Positions 5,538 to 12,524 of a stretch of DNA of 16,834 nt are shown in pieces. Both the position numbers and the translations under genes were made by a program. The notes under the pieces are model-generated. The model was not told where the DNA came from, searched no databases, and saw only the letters and a list, made by a program, of their open reading frames with translations. The stretch is from Bacteroidales bacterium UBA3816 (GTDB lineage: Bacteria; Bacteroidota; Bacteroidia; Bacteroidales; P3): contig DFDY01000129.1 of the NCBI GenBank assembly GCA_002368955.1, positions 1 to 16,834 of the forward strand, read 5' to 3'. The number at the start of each line of letters is the position of its first letter. Position 1 is the stretch's first letter.

Positions 5538-8316
5538 AGAAATAGAGTTTGCCGAGCTGCTTGTCAAATTCGTACTCGCCGAAGTCGGCCAAGGCAGAAC
5601 GGTTGATGATGAACTTATAGTCGATGCCTTTGACCACAATGACCTCCACATTATACTGGTGGTGCTGTCCTATTTGGATTTCCTTAAAGACCAGTTTGGC
5701 TTTGTCGAGGATGTTGCCTTCGGGGTCGAAAGCATTGTCGCGGTCGGGGAAGTCTTCCTTATTGATGCGACGCTGATAGAGCATGTTCATGGCCTCCTCC
5801 CAGGAGATAGCAATGGGTTCTTTGAAGCGCTCATCGATGAGCATGGGCACCTGCTGACCGTTGATGATGGCCTGCACCTCACCTTTCTGGGTGTTGATCA
5901 TGGTGACGGGGATGGTGGCTTCGTCATGGACAATGACGGCCACGTCGCGGAAGTTGGAGTCGACCGGGGCGTTGACCAGGTCGATATAGGTGCCATCCTC
6001 GTTCTGCTTGGCAATGGTGGAGTCGGCCAAGGAGTTGACAACGTTTTTGCGGACATAGTCGGTACGGAGCACGAGGAACTCAATGCGGCGGTTGAGCTGG
6101 TGGGCGGCTTCCTGGTGTTCGGGAGTGGGAAGGTCGGCAATATAGTCGCAGTCGAGCGTGGTGCCGGCTGAGAAGATGTAGGGTTTACCTCCCACTTCGA
6201 TGTAGACATCACGGTCGAGGGTGCGGGGCACACGTTCGCCATAGCCTTTGGCCACCATGCGGTCACGCTCGATGCCTCGGCTGGCAAGATAGTCCACCAC
6301 GCTCTGGGCACGGCGCTGCGAGAGGGTGTCGTTGGTGAGGCCCAGATAGGGACGGCAGTCGGTATGGGCACGGATTTCCACCACAATGCTGGGGTTGTTG
6401 ACCATCACGAGATAGAGGTCCATAAGGGAGTCCATGAACTCCTCTTTAATATCCCACTTGCTGAGGTCATAACGGATTTCGGGCAGGACCACAGGCTGCT
6501 GGGGCACCGGCTCCATGCGGTAGTCGTGGACAATGTCTTTGTCGACAGTGTAGCCCTTGGTGCTCTCAGAGCCCTCAAGGCTGAAATAGTCAACCTTGGA
6601 GAGGTACATCTTGTAGACCACCTGGCCATGGACTTGGCTGCTGTTGAACTTATAGTGGCCTTTCTTGTCGGTATAGGTCTCGGCTTCGGAGCCGTCGGAG
6701 CCCACAATCTTGACCTTGGCGCCTTTGATAAGCTGCATGGATTTCTCGTCGCGCACAGTGCCTTCGATGGTATAGAGCAGCGGGGGCAGCTGGAAGGAGA
6801 AAAGGTTCATGGTGGGCAGAGGGATCTTCTTGCCCTTCTTGTCAGTATTCTTGTTGAGGGGGTCTTCAAAGGGGCGGTTGGAAGAGAAGTAGCCGCGCTC
6901 CAGCATGGGGTTGTCCTCATTTTCGGGATAATAGATGATCGACACCTCGTCGTAGGAAGAGTTGATGGGGACACCAAGGTTCTGGGGTTTGGAGCAGATT
7001 CGCTTGCCGATGGTGGTCTTGAAGAGGTCGTAGCCACCGATACCGGGAAGACCGTTGGAGGAGAAATACATGGTGGAGTCGCCACGCAAGACGGGGAATG
7101 CCTCACGGCCGGGAGTATTGACCGGAGTGCCCAAATTCACCGGCTTGCCAAAATCGTCGGCCAGGGAAGCGCGGGTGCTCTTCCAGATGTCGTAGTCACC
7201 CTCTCCGCCCGGCATGTCGGAGCAGAAATAAAGGGTGAGGCCGTCGGAAGAAATGGCGGGGTAGAGGTAGTTATAATTGGTGTCGCCAAGGTCAATCTTG
7301 ACAGGTGTGGCCCATTCGCCGGGAGCCAGTTCCTCCTCTTCAGGAGTTTCGTCCTTGGCATTTTTGCCCTTCTTGCCTTTCTTACTGTCCTTGCTGTCCT
7401 TGCTGTCCTTGTCGTCCTCTTTGTCCTTGCCCTTCTTCGAAGACTTCTTGGAAGTGCTGGCCTTGGACTTCTTGGCGGTCTTTTTCTTCTTGTCAACGGC
7501 AGCAGCCTTGGTAGAAGTATAGATAGCGCAGCCGTGGCTCTCGTGTTCCACAATGTCGCAACGGGTAAAATAAATAGTCATGCCGTCGGGCGAGAAACAG
7601 GCCTCACCTTCGTTGTTCGAAGTGTTGATTTTGCCAGACTGGTCAAAAGGAGTGGGCACATCGGTCCAACGCTCGTTGCGGTCCTTGTAGACGGTGTAGA
7701 ACGACGAGAAATTCTGACCGGTCCACACGTCCTGTCCCTCCTCTTCCATGCCATAGCGCGAAGAGGTGAAGACCAGCGTGTTGGTATCGTCGCCCATGAA
7801 GCGGAGCGACCAATCGTTATAGTCTGTATTCCAGTCGACCAGCTTGGTGATGACGTGGCGGCTGCGGTCGGCAGCCCAACGGGTGACGTCAATAAGCGAT
7901 TTCTTGCGCGAGAGGGCCAGTTTGTCGCCCGGTACCAGCTGGAGGAATTTGTCGTAGTAGCCGTCGGCATCGTCAAACTCGCCGTTGAAACGGCACATCT
8001 CGGCCATATAGTAGTAAATCTTTGGCTCCACGGTGTAGTAGCCGGCCTGAATCAGGCGGCGGTAAGTGTGCTGAGCCTTGGGATAATTGTACATCAGACG
8101 GTAGCATTCGCCCATCTGGAAATAGATGCGGTTCTTCTCAGCCTTGTTGCTCCCCACGCGGTCGTAGGCTTTCTGGTAACTCTCCAAGGCCAGGATATAC
8201 TGCTTGTTTTGAAACTGCTGGTCAGCGGTGGCAGCAACGCTGGTCTGTGCTGCGGCCGTACCGGCAAAAAGAATGGCTACAATCAGTAGTGCAAGTCCTT
8301 TTTTTATCGTTTTCAT
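5527..8316 (-). CDS. PorE-like OmpA-family envelope protein
   Basis: This 929-residue exported protein has a signal peptide (cleavage likely after AGTAAA, residues 19-24) and TPR-like helices at about 27-150. PD40/WD40-like beta-propeller strands follow at about 165-480 (FSPDGMTIYF, SSDGLTLYFCS, YFSSNGLPGIGGYD). A carboxypeptidase-regulatory-like domain covers about 517-600 and an OmpA peptidoglycan-binding domain about 612-750. The OmpA motif HTD and LSQRRAQSV carries the conserved Asp653 and Arg669. The order TPR-PD40-CRD-OmpA is that of PorE, which tethers the type IX secretion machinery to peptidoglycan, but similar paralogues are common in Bacteroidota, so a T9SS role is not proven. Two oddities are a Lys/Asp/Ser-rich insert at about 274-326 inside the propeller and a tail of about 180 residues after the OmpA domain. 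No consensus promoter box was found in the 151 bp upstream. Confidence 0.9.
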   Translation of the reverse strand: MKTIKKGLALLIVAILFAGTAAAQTSVAATADQQFQNKQYILALESYQKAYDRVGSNKAEKNRIYFQMGECYRLMYNYPKAQHTYRRLIQAGYYTVEPKIYYYMAEMCRFNGEFDDADGYYDKFLQLVPGDKLALSRKKSLIDVTRWAADRSRHVITKLVDWNTDYNDWSLRFMGDDTNTLVFTSSRYGMEEEGQDVWTGQNFSSFYTVYKDRNERWTDVPTPFDQSGKINTSNNEGEACFSPDGMTIYFTRCDIVEHESHGCAIYTSTKAAAVDKKKKTAKKSKASTSKKSSKKGKDKEDDKDSKDSKDSKKGKKGKNAKDETPEEEELAPGEWATPVKIDLGDTNYNYLYPAISSDGLTLYFCSDMPGGEGDYDIWKSTRASLADDFGKPVNLGTPVNTPGREAFPVLRGDSTMYFSSNGLPGIGGYDLFKTTIGKRICSKPQNLGVPINSSYDEVSIIYYPENEDNPMLERGYFSSNRPFEDPLNKNTDKKGKKIPLPTMNLFSFQLPPLLYTIEGTVRDEKSMQLIKGAKVKIVGSDGSEAETYTDKKGHYKFNSSQVHGQVVYKMYLSKVDYFSLEGSESTKGYTVDKDIVHDYRMEPVPQQPVVLPEIRYDLSKWDIKEEFMDSLMDLYLVMVNNPSIVVEIRAHTDCRPYLGLTNDTLSQRRAQSVVDYLASRGIERDRMVAKGYGERVPRTLDRDVYIEVGGKPYIFSAGTTLDCDYIADLPTPEHQEAAHQLNRRIEFLVLRTDYVRKNVVNSLADSTIAKQNEDGTYIDLVNAPVDSNFRDVAVIVHDEATIPVTMINTQKGEVQAIINGQQVPMLIDERFKEPIAISWEEAMNMLYQRRINKEDFPDRDNAFDPEGNILDKAKLVFKEIQIGQHHQYNVEVIVVKGIDYKFIINRSALADFGEYEFDKQLGKLYFFDD
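7385..7411. repeat. Three exact 9-bp tandem repeats inside the OmpA gene
   Basis: CTGTCCTTG occurs three times in direct succession on the plus strand and encodes the Lys-Asp-Ser triplets of the acidic/basic insert. Because the unit is a multiple of three, copy-number change would lengthen or shorten the insert without a frameshift. Confidence 0.85.
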
Positions 8317-8467
8317 GTATATATAGATATTTTATTCCTATAACGTAATTATGCCATTATTAGTACATTGCGCCGAAAAAAAATCAGCCACAACGCACAC
8401 AATCAATGCGCTAAATTACACATTTTTTTTGACATATAGAAAAATTATTTATGCCAACGGCACAAAC

Positions 8468-9649
8468 CTAATCGTACATGAGATAACGGCTGCGCACCTG
8501 CATGAATTGTTCCAGACCCGCCTGCCACGAGGCACGGATCTCCTCCTCCCGCACGCCCTCTTCCAATTGCCGACGGAGGTCGGCCGTGCCGGCCAGCTTC
8601 TCGAAGAAATTGTTCTTCAGAAAGAAATAACCCTTGGGAGTGAGACTATGCATAAGCATAAGCCACGTAAGATCGAACCGTGCCGGAGGCTCCATCCTGC
8701 GCAGGTCCATGCCATAACACCTCTTGCCCCCCTTAGGAGTAAAGACAATTGCCGGGACATGATACTTGGAATAAAAAGCACTGGTGTCCCAAGTTTTGCT
8801 CTTGGGCGTGCCAATCAACTCGAAGGGGCTCTCCGTGCCACGGCCGACACTGACATTGGTCCCCTCAAAGAGACACAGACTCGGATAGAGCGCAACGGCA
8901 TGGGCATTGCGCAAATTAGGCGATGGGGGCACCGGCAGTTCATACACGCTGTCGCGCCTGTAGCCCTCCATCGGCACCACATTCATACGACATTGCACCC
9001 CACCTTTCAACCATTCCTCGCCATTGACCATGCGGGCATATTCGCCTATGGTCATACCGTAAACAATAGGTACAGGATGCATACCCACAAAACTGCGGTA
9101 ATGCGCCGTGTCGAGCACTGGCCCGTCGACATAATGCCCGTTGGGATTGGGACGGTCCAGCACCAGCAGGGGTTTCTCATTTTCTGCACAGGCTTCCATC
9201 ACATAGTGCAACGTAGAGAGATAGGTATAGAATCGGCAACCCACATCTTGCAGGTCGAATATAACCACGTCCACATCCCGCAAATCCTCCTCCGTGGGCT
9301 TGTTATGCTGGCCATAGAGTGAGACAATGGGCAGCCCCGTAGCCTCGTCGACACTGTTGCCGACCTTGGCTCCGGCGGCAGCCGTGCCACGGAAACCATG
9401 CTCGGGACAGAAAATCCTCACCACCTCTACCCCACTGCGCAACAAGGTGTCCACCAAGTGGGTTTCGCCCACCAACGAAGTCTGGTTGGCCACTACGGCC
9501 ACCTTCGTAGGAGGGAAAATAGCATACTCCATCGACAACATCACCTCTGCACCCACCCGCAGACGCTCGGGCTGTGGCGATGGTGACGGCTGAGCCTTGC
9601 AGCCTACAGCCAGCAGCAAGAACAGCAGTATCAGACTGTATCGTCTCAT
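8468..9649 (-). CDS. namZ: Exo-beta-N-acetylmuramidase lipoprotein (DUF1343/GH171)
   Basis: The protein (393 residues from the ATG at 9649) matches the DUF1343 family. Members such as NamZ release N-acetylmuramic acid from the ends of peptidoglycan glycan chains for recycling. Visible family motifs in order are VANQTSL, CPEHGFRG, FDLQDVGCRFYTY, LDRPNPNG, YGMTIGEYA, PSPNL and LFEGTNVSVGRGT followed by PFE. The Glu in EHGFRG is the likely catalytic acid, judging from conservation. The N-terminus MRRYSLILLFLLLAVGC has a lipobox Cys at residue 17, so it is probably anchored in the envelope facing the periplasm. A TTG one codon earlier is possible, but the ATG forms a TGATG junction with the end of dut. 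The last gene of the clpP-dut-namZ cluster, it ends with a weak TGCC-GTT-GGCA hairpin. Confidence 0.88.
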   Translation of the reverse strand: MRRYSLILLFLLLAVGCKAQPSPSPQPERLRVGAEVMLSMEYAIFPPTKVAVVANQTSLVGETHLVDTLLRSGVEVVRIFCPEHGFRGTAAAGAKVGNSVDEATGLPIVSLYGQHNKPTEEDLRDVDVVIFDLQDVGCRFYTYLSTLHYVMEACAENEKPLLVLDRPNPNGHYVDGPVLDTAHYRSFVGMHPVPIVYGMTIGEYARMVNGEEWLKGGVQCRMNVVPMEGYRRDSVYELPVPPSPNLRNAHAVALYPSLCLFEGTNVSVGRGTESPFELIGTPKSKTWDTSAFYSKYHVPAIVFTPKGGKRCYGMDLRRMEPPARFDLTWLMLMHSLTPKGYFFLKNNFFEKLAGTADLRRQLEEGVREEEIRASWQAGLEQFMQVRSRYLMYD

Positions 9650-10086
9650 CAATTACTTCCAGTGTGGCCAAAGCCGCCAGCACCGCGCTCGGTGTCGCTC
9701 AGTTCTTCCACCTCCACCAGTTCGGCCTGTTCGTGTCGGGCCACCACCATCTGTGCGATGCGCTCGCCGTCGTTAATCACAAAAACATCCTGTGAGAGGT
9801 TAATCAGAATCACGCAAATCTCGCCCCTATAGTCGGCATCGATGGTGCCGGGGGAATTGAGCACAGTCACACCCTTTTTCAAAGCCAGCCCGCTACGGGG
9901 GCGCACCTGGGCCTCGTAACCCGCAGGCAGCTCTATGAAAAGGCCCGTCTTCACCAATCCACGCTCCAGCGGGCGCAACGTCACGGGGCCGTCGGGCAGA
10001 TAGGCTTTCAGGTCCAAACCCGCCGACTGCGCCGTTTCGTACTTGGGGAGTGGATGGTGCGAGCGGTTGATAATCTTCACCAGCAT
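9649..10086 (-). CDS. dut: Deoxyuridine 5'-triphosphate nucleotidohydrolase
   Basis: Trimeric dUTPase hydrolyses dUTP to dUMP and diphosphate, keeping uracil out of DNA and supplying dTMP synthesis. All five family motifs are present: SAGLDLKA, RPRSGLA, NSPGTIDADYRGE with the catalytic Asp (residue 85 from the chosen start), GERIAQMV, and the C-terminal RGAGGFGHTG that closes over the site. The start at 10086 (MLVKIINRS) gives 145 residues, the normal size. A longer frame from 10122 would overlap clpP and add 12 unrelated residues. It lies 7 bp after clpP and shares one base with namZ (TGATG), so it is probably read from the clpP transcript. Confidence 0.96.
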   Translation of the reverse strand: MLVKIINRSHHPLPKYETAQSAGLDLKAYLPDGPVTLRPLERGLVKTGLFIELPAGYEAQVRPRSGLALKKGVTVLNSPGTIDADYRGEICVILINLSQDVFVINDGERIAQMVVARHEQAELVEVEELSDTERGAGGFGHTGSN

Positions 10087-10093
10087 GGCTTGG

Positions 10094-10759
10094 CTAGTTT
10101 TTGTTGACCAGGATCTCGTCAATCATGCCGTATGCCTTGGCCTCCTCGGCGGTCAGCCAATGGTCGCGGTCGCTGTCCTCATATACCTTTTCATAGGGCT
10201 GACCACTATGCTTAGCGATAATCTCATAGAGCTCTTTCTTGAGTTTCTGAATCTCGCGAACAGTAATCTCCATATCGCTGGCCTGCCCTTCGGCACCCCC
10301 CATGGGCTGGTGAATCATCACGCGGCTGTGAGGCAGCGCACAGCGCATCCCCTTCTCGCCCGCACACAGGAGCACACTGGCCATCGAGGCGGCCAAACCC
10401 GTGCAGATGGTCGAAACCTTAGGGCGTATATACTGCATCGTGTCGTAAATGCCCAGACCGGCATAGACCGACCCTCCCGGCGAATTCAAATAGATGGATA
10501 TATCCTTGGTGCTGTCGATGCTCTCAAGGAAAAGCAACTGCGCCTGAATGACATCGGCCGTGTAGTCGTCGATGGCGGTTCCCAGGAAGATGATGCGGTC
10601 CATCATCAAACGGCTGAAGACATCCATCTGGGCCACATTCAGCTGGCGCTCCTCCACAATATAGGGAGTCAATGAATTGTTAATGGCCGAAGTATACTTG
10701 GCATATGTCGTGCTGCTGATGCCACAATGCCTGGTGGCATATTTCTCAAATTCGTTCAT
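10094..10759 (-). CDS. clpP: ATP-dependent Clp protease proteolytic subunit
   Basis: ClpP forms the barrel-shaped serine protease core that degrades proteins unfolded by ClpX or ClpA/C. The catalytic triad is visible: Ser125 in GLAASMAS, His150 in RVMIHQP and Asp199 in DSDRDHW, with the same spacing as in E. coli. The oxyanion loop NSPGGSV and the handle region (DMEITVREIQKLKKELYEI) are also present. The N-terminal 30 residues are longer than usual and probably include a short propeptide. The gene ends with TAG. No clpX lies beside it, since dut and namZ follow instead. A -7 box lies about 130 bp upstream. Confidence 0.97.
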   Translation of the reverse strand: MNEFEKYATRHCGISSTTYAKYTSAINNSLTPYIVEERQLNVAQMDVFSRLMMDRIIFLGTAIDDYTADVIQAQLLFLESIDSTKDISIYLNSPGGSVYAGLGIYDTMQYIRPKVSTICTGLAASMASVLLCAGEKGMRCALPHSRVMIHQPMGGAEGQASDMEITVREIQKLKKELYEIIAKHSGQPYEKVYEDSDRDHWLTAEEAKAYGMIDEILVNKN

Positions 10760-10887
10760 GAATAATACTACTAAAGACTGACAAATTATTTTTGTTAATA
10801 AAAAAGCGACACGAAGGCCTGCATAATAAACTAACTATTATAATTTTGCAGAGGCAAAACATCAAAACAAACCATCATATCATTCTG

Positions 10888-10895
10888 CAAAAATA
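10888..10895 (-). promoter_or_regulatory. Candidate promoter of clpP-dut-namZ
   Basis: On the minus strand TATTTTTG matches TAnnTTTG exactly. No TTTG is found 19 nt upstream, so only half of the consensus is present. The transcript would start near 10883, leaving a leader of about 124 nt before clpP. Confidence 0.45.
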
Positions 10896-10973
10896 CAAAT
10901 TTTTTCTCAGAGAAAGAGACTTTTTTCAAAAAAGATGCAGACCGCCCGAAGAAGCCCCCCACCTTTAGGTAAA

Positions 10974-11240
10974 AGATAAAAACTAAAAACTAAAAGGATG
11001 GGCGGGGATGAGAGTTGAGAGTTGAGAATTGAAAATGGAGATTTTTTTAAAAGTAAAAGGTAAAAACTAAAAAGGATTGGACAAATGCTATGCCAATAAA
11101 CTTTTTAGTTTTTAGTTTTTACTTTATAGTTTAAAAAGACTATCCGCATTTGTTTCTAGAAGCCTCTGAGAATTGAGAATTGAGAATTTGCTTCCGCATC
11201 TGGATAATTCTCCCTTCTCCTTTCTTCATTCTCAATTTCG
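10974..11240. repeat. Cluster of heptanucleotide tandem repeats in both orientations
   Basis: Two period-7 families alternate. The first is AAAAACT-like, at 10974-10996 and 11056-11075 on the plus strand and inverted (TTTTTAG-like) at 11101-11127. The second is GAATTGA/GAGAGTT-like, at 11010-11037 and 11165-11190, with an inverted copy at about 11227-11238. The inverted copies could form hairpins of about 20 bp. The surrounding stretch from 10760 to 11557 holds no convincing gene. Confidence 0.7.
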
Positions 11241-11300
11241 AAGTGCCACGGAGAATGAAACGACCTTGCCTATGTGCCAATTGCGGACAATCATTTAAAC

Positions 11301-11330
11301 AAAAAAAGCCCTCCATCCTAAAGAGAGCTT
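11301..11330 (-). terminator. Intrinsic terminator, minus strand
   Basis: AAGCCCTC (11306-11313) pairs with GAGAGCTT (11323-11330) through eight pairs including one G-U. On the minus strand it is followed by seven Ts (11301-11307). No minus-strand gene now precedes it. With the mobile element removed, it would lie about 270 nt downstream of trmD, making it a likely original terminator of the M23-trmD unit. Confidence 0.55.
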
Positions 11331-11400
11331 CCGTACCTGTTAGAACCAATTCGGCATTTTGGCATTGGCATTTTGGCAGTTTACTGGACCTTTTAACCCT

Positions 11401-11446
11401 AATCGGCCATTAGAAAACCGAGAGGCACAGTTTCTAATGACCGATT
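11401..11446. repeat. 16-bp imperfect inverted repeat
   Basis: AATCGGCCATTAGAAA (11401-11416) is complementary to TTTCTAATGACCGATT (11431-11446) except for one C-A pair, around a 14-base loop. No T-run follows on either strand. It could be an RNA hairpin in the old trmD 3' region or a protein-binding palindrome. Confidence 0.6.
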
Positions 11447-11549
11447 TGAGTTTAATTGATATACAATTCATTTCATTACAATAGGCACTTCTTTACAGTG
11501 CTGACCATTACTATTAAATCCATGATAAGATGAGTTCAAAATTTTTAAA

Positions 11550-11557
11550 CTCATAAA
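11550..11557. repeat. Left target-site duplication
   Basis: CTCATAAA directly abuts the left inverted repeat, and the identical octamer abuts the right one at 14421-14428. Eight base pairs is the duplication length typical of IS1595-family elements. Confidence 0.9.
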
Positions 11558-11579
11558 GGTAACTATATATTTCTTTACA
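11558..11579 (+). repeat. Left terminal inverted repeat
   Basis: Reads GGTAACTATATA, then TTTCTTTACA. It matches the right end read inward except at positions 13, 14 and 16. Confidence 0.88.
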
Positions 11580-11593
11580 CTTGATTTTAGTGT

Positions 11594-11624
11594 CTACATT
11601 CTATAACGAATTGTAGTCTTTTTT
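11594..11624 (+). terminator. Terminator-like hairpin just inside the left end
   Basis: CTACA plus TTC pairs with GAA plus TGTAG with one bulged T and a TATAAC loop. TCTTTTTT follows on the plus strand. It lies between the left end and the promoter of the structured RNA, where it would block transcription entering from the host side. Stability is modest because the stem is AT-rich. Confidence 0.5.
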
Positions 11625-11644
11625 ATTGCGTTGTGAAAAAAGTT

Positions 11645-11675
11645 TTTCGCATTTGAAAGAAATGTTGTATCTTTG
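11645..11675 (+). promoter_or_regulatory. Promoter of the structured RNA and lipoprotein
   Basis: TATCTTTG at 11668-11675 is an exact -7 box. TTTC, one base off TTTG, stands 19 nt upstream at 11645-11648. The predicted start falls at about 11681, exactly the first G of the first RNA hairpin. Confidence 0.65.
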
Positions 11676-11680
11676 CAGTC

Positions 11681-11892
11681 GGTTTACGAAGAGTTGGTAA
11701 ACCATAAAATGTTAATAACGAAGCGTTATGCTCGACTTGCTGATAGGAACGTGAGAAATTTCTATGAGAATGCAAGGTTGGTATGGCGGTTCGCGCGTGT
11801 ATATAGCGTGGACTGGTATCCATTTCTGCATTCAAGGTAATTCTCACGACCTCTATCAGAGAAGTGGCGTAAACAGGCCACGCTTCTTCTTT
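11681..11892 (+). ncRNA. Structured RNA or long structured leader in the mobile element
   Basis: No protein frame is convincing here, yet complementary segments are dense and nested. P1 is GGTTTAC/GTAAACC (11681-11687, 11697-11703). P2 is ATAACG/CGTTAT (11715-11720, 11724-11729) around AAG. P3 is CTGATAG/CTATCAG (11740-11746, 11853-11859). P4 is CGTGAGAA/TTCTCACG (11750-11757, 11841-11848). P5 is GAATGCA/TGCATTC (11768-11774, 11827-11833), enclosing a GC-rich part with ATGG/CCAT (11783-11786, 11820-11823). P7 is AGAA plus GTGGC paired with GCCAC plus TTCT (11860-11887), then a T-rich tail. P3-P5 form one long arm, and P7 begins on the next base. The strand follows from the promoter. It could be a standalone RNA ending at P7 or the leader of the lipoprotein gene. 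I do not match it to tmRNA, RNase P, SRP, 6S or a known riboswitch. Confidence 0.65.
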
Positions 11893-11965
11893 GATATAAA
11901 AACCACTGTCTATTGGTGCTGGGGCAGTTAAAAGTTGCGCCCGACACGGACAAGGGAATGAAATT

Positions 11966-12391
11966 ATGAATGTAAGACGATTAATGATGTTGCTTTTTGC
12001 ATCGGCGGCAGTCTTATTTGTCGGATGTGAAAAAGAAAATGGCTATTCAGGAAGCGGTGGTCAACAACAAGCAACAACGACGTATGATGTGTATGTTCAC
12101 GACATAACCGTCCCATCGACCGTCAGTATTGAATGTCTTGTTATTGAGTACAGCAACCAAAATGAGCCATTGGAAACCTATCGTTTCAATGTATCTTCAC
12201 AAGAGGTGATACACAGACAGTACACAGCCACTAAAAACTCTGTCAAGGTAAAAGTTGCTTTCAATGTAAGAAGTACAACTTCTTCACAGTCTGCGGTGAG
12301 GTGGATTCAAAAGGTATTCTATCTGAGTATAGGTGGAAACACACAAGTAGAAATAACAGGCAGCAGTCCGTCTGGCAGTTCAGAACCTTAA
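11966..12391 (+). CDS. Small lipoprotein carried by the mobile element
   Basis: The 141-residue product starts MNVRRLMMLLFASAAVLFVGC, a lipoprotein signal with the Cys at residue 21. A Gly/Ser/Gln-rich spacer follows, then one domain of about 95 residues with alternating hydrophobic residues, suggesting a beta-sandwich. It ends in a Ser/Gly tail. I do not recognise a family. No other gene on this strand precedes it. The only promoter seen lies about 290 bp upstream, ahead of the structured RNA, so the RNA may be its leader. The sequence is richer in AT-ending codons than the flanking host genes, consistent with acquisition. It lies inside the inverted repeats and therefore moves with the element. 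Role unknown. Confidence 0.75.
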   Translation: MNVRRLMMLLFASAAVLFVGCEKENGYSGSGGQQQATTTYDVYVHDITVPSTVSIECLVIEYSNQNEPLETYRFNVSSQEVIHRQYTATKNSVKVKVAFNVRSTTSSQSAVRWIQKVFYLSIGGNTQVEITGSSPSGSSEP

Positions 12392-12405
12392 AAAAGTTAT
12401 GCAGT

Positions 12406-12495
12406 ATGATGACATTGATTATTCTATTGGTTCTGCTTGCTGACGGAGCAAAATATCTTGGAGGTAGTGGCAAAGGTGGTCTTTTCAAAGACTAA
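12406..12495 (+). CDS. Possible 29-residue membrane peptide
   Basis: An ATG 14 bp after the lipoprotein stop opens a frame for MMTLIILLVLLADGAKYLGG plus GSGKGGLFKD. It has a hydrophobic N-terminal half that could span or insert into a membrane, then a Gly/Lys tail. The frame stops just before the terminator stem at 12498, so it would fill the space between the lipoprotein gene and the terminator. The second ATG (12409) is an alternative start. With so short a frame, chance cannot be excluded. Confidence 0.35.
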   Translation: MMTLIILLVLLADGAKYLGGSGKGGLFKD

Positions 12496-12497
12496 TT

Positions 12498-12524
12498 AAA
12501 GAGCCGTCATTTCGACGGCTCTTT
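12498..12524. terminator. Bidirectional terminator between the two cargo halves
   Basis: AAAGAGCCGTC (12498-12508) and GACGGCTCTTT (12514-12524) form a perfect 11-bp stem with a 5-base loop. A and T ends on both sides suit both strands. It serves the plus-strand lipoprotein cassette and overlaps the last codons and stop of the KilA-N gene. Confidence 0.85.

Noticed and set aside
4908..5606. 232-codon plus-strand frame opposite miaA
   Set aside because: It is antisense to firm MiaA motifs, and its composition looks like a mirror frame.
6364..8289. 641-codon plus-strand frame opposite the OmpA gene
   Set aside because: It is antisense to a protein with clear signal peptide, PD40 and OmpA motifs. 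Its own translation is Val/Gly/Leu-rich without any domain, as expected from codon bias on the other strand.
8351..9322. 323-codon plus-strand frame opposite namZ
   Set aside because: It is a shadow of the conserved DUF1343 gene and has no recognisable motif or promoter.
10974..11240. CRISPR array
   Set aside because: The repeats are 7 nt, directly tandem and without unique spacers, and no cas gene is present.
11180..11413. 77-codon plus-strand frame in the clpP upstream region
   Set aside because: It runs through repeat sequence and a terminator and shows no start context or family resemblance.
11401..11446. tRNA or MITE
   Set aside because: There is no cloverleaf, CCA end or T-loop sequence. 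There is no flanking target duplication, so only an inverted repeat is reported.
11623..11847. 74-codon minus-strand frame across the structured RNA
   Set aside because: It is antisense to the RNA helices and crosses the plus-strand promoter. No promoter or motif supports it.
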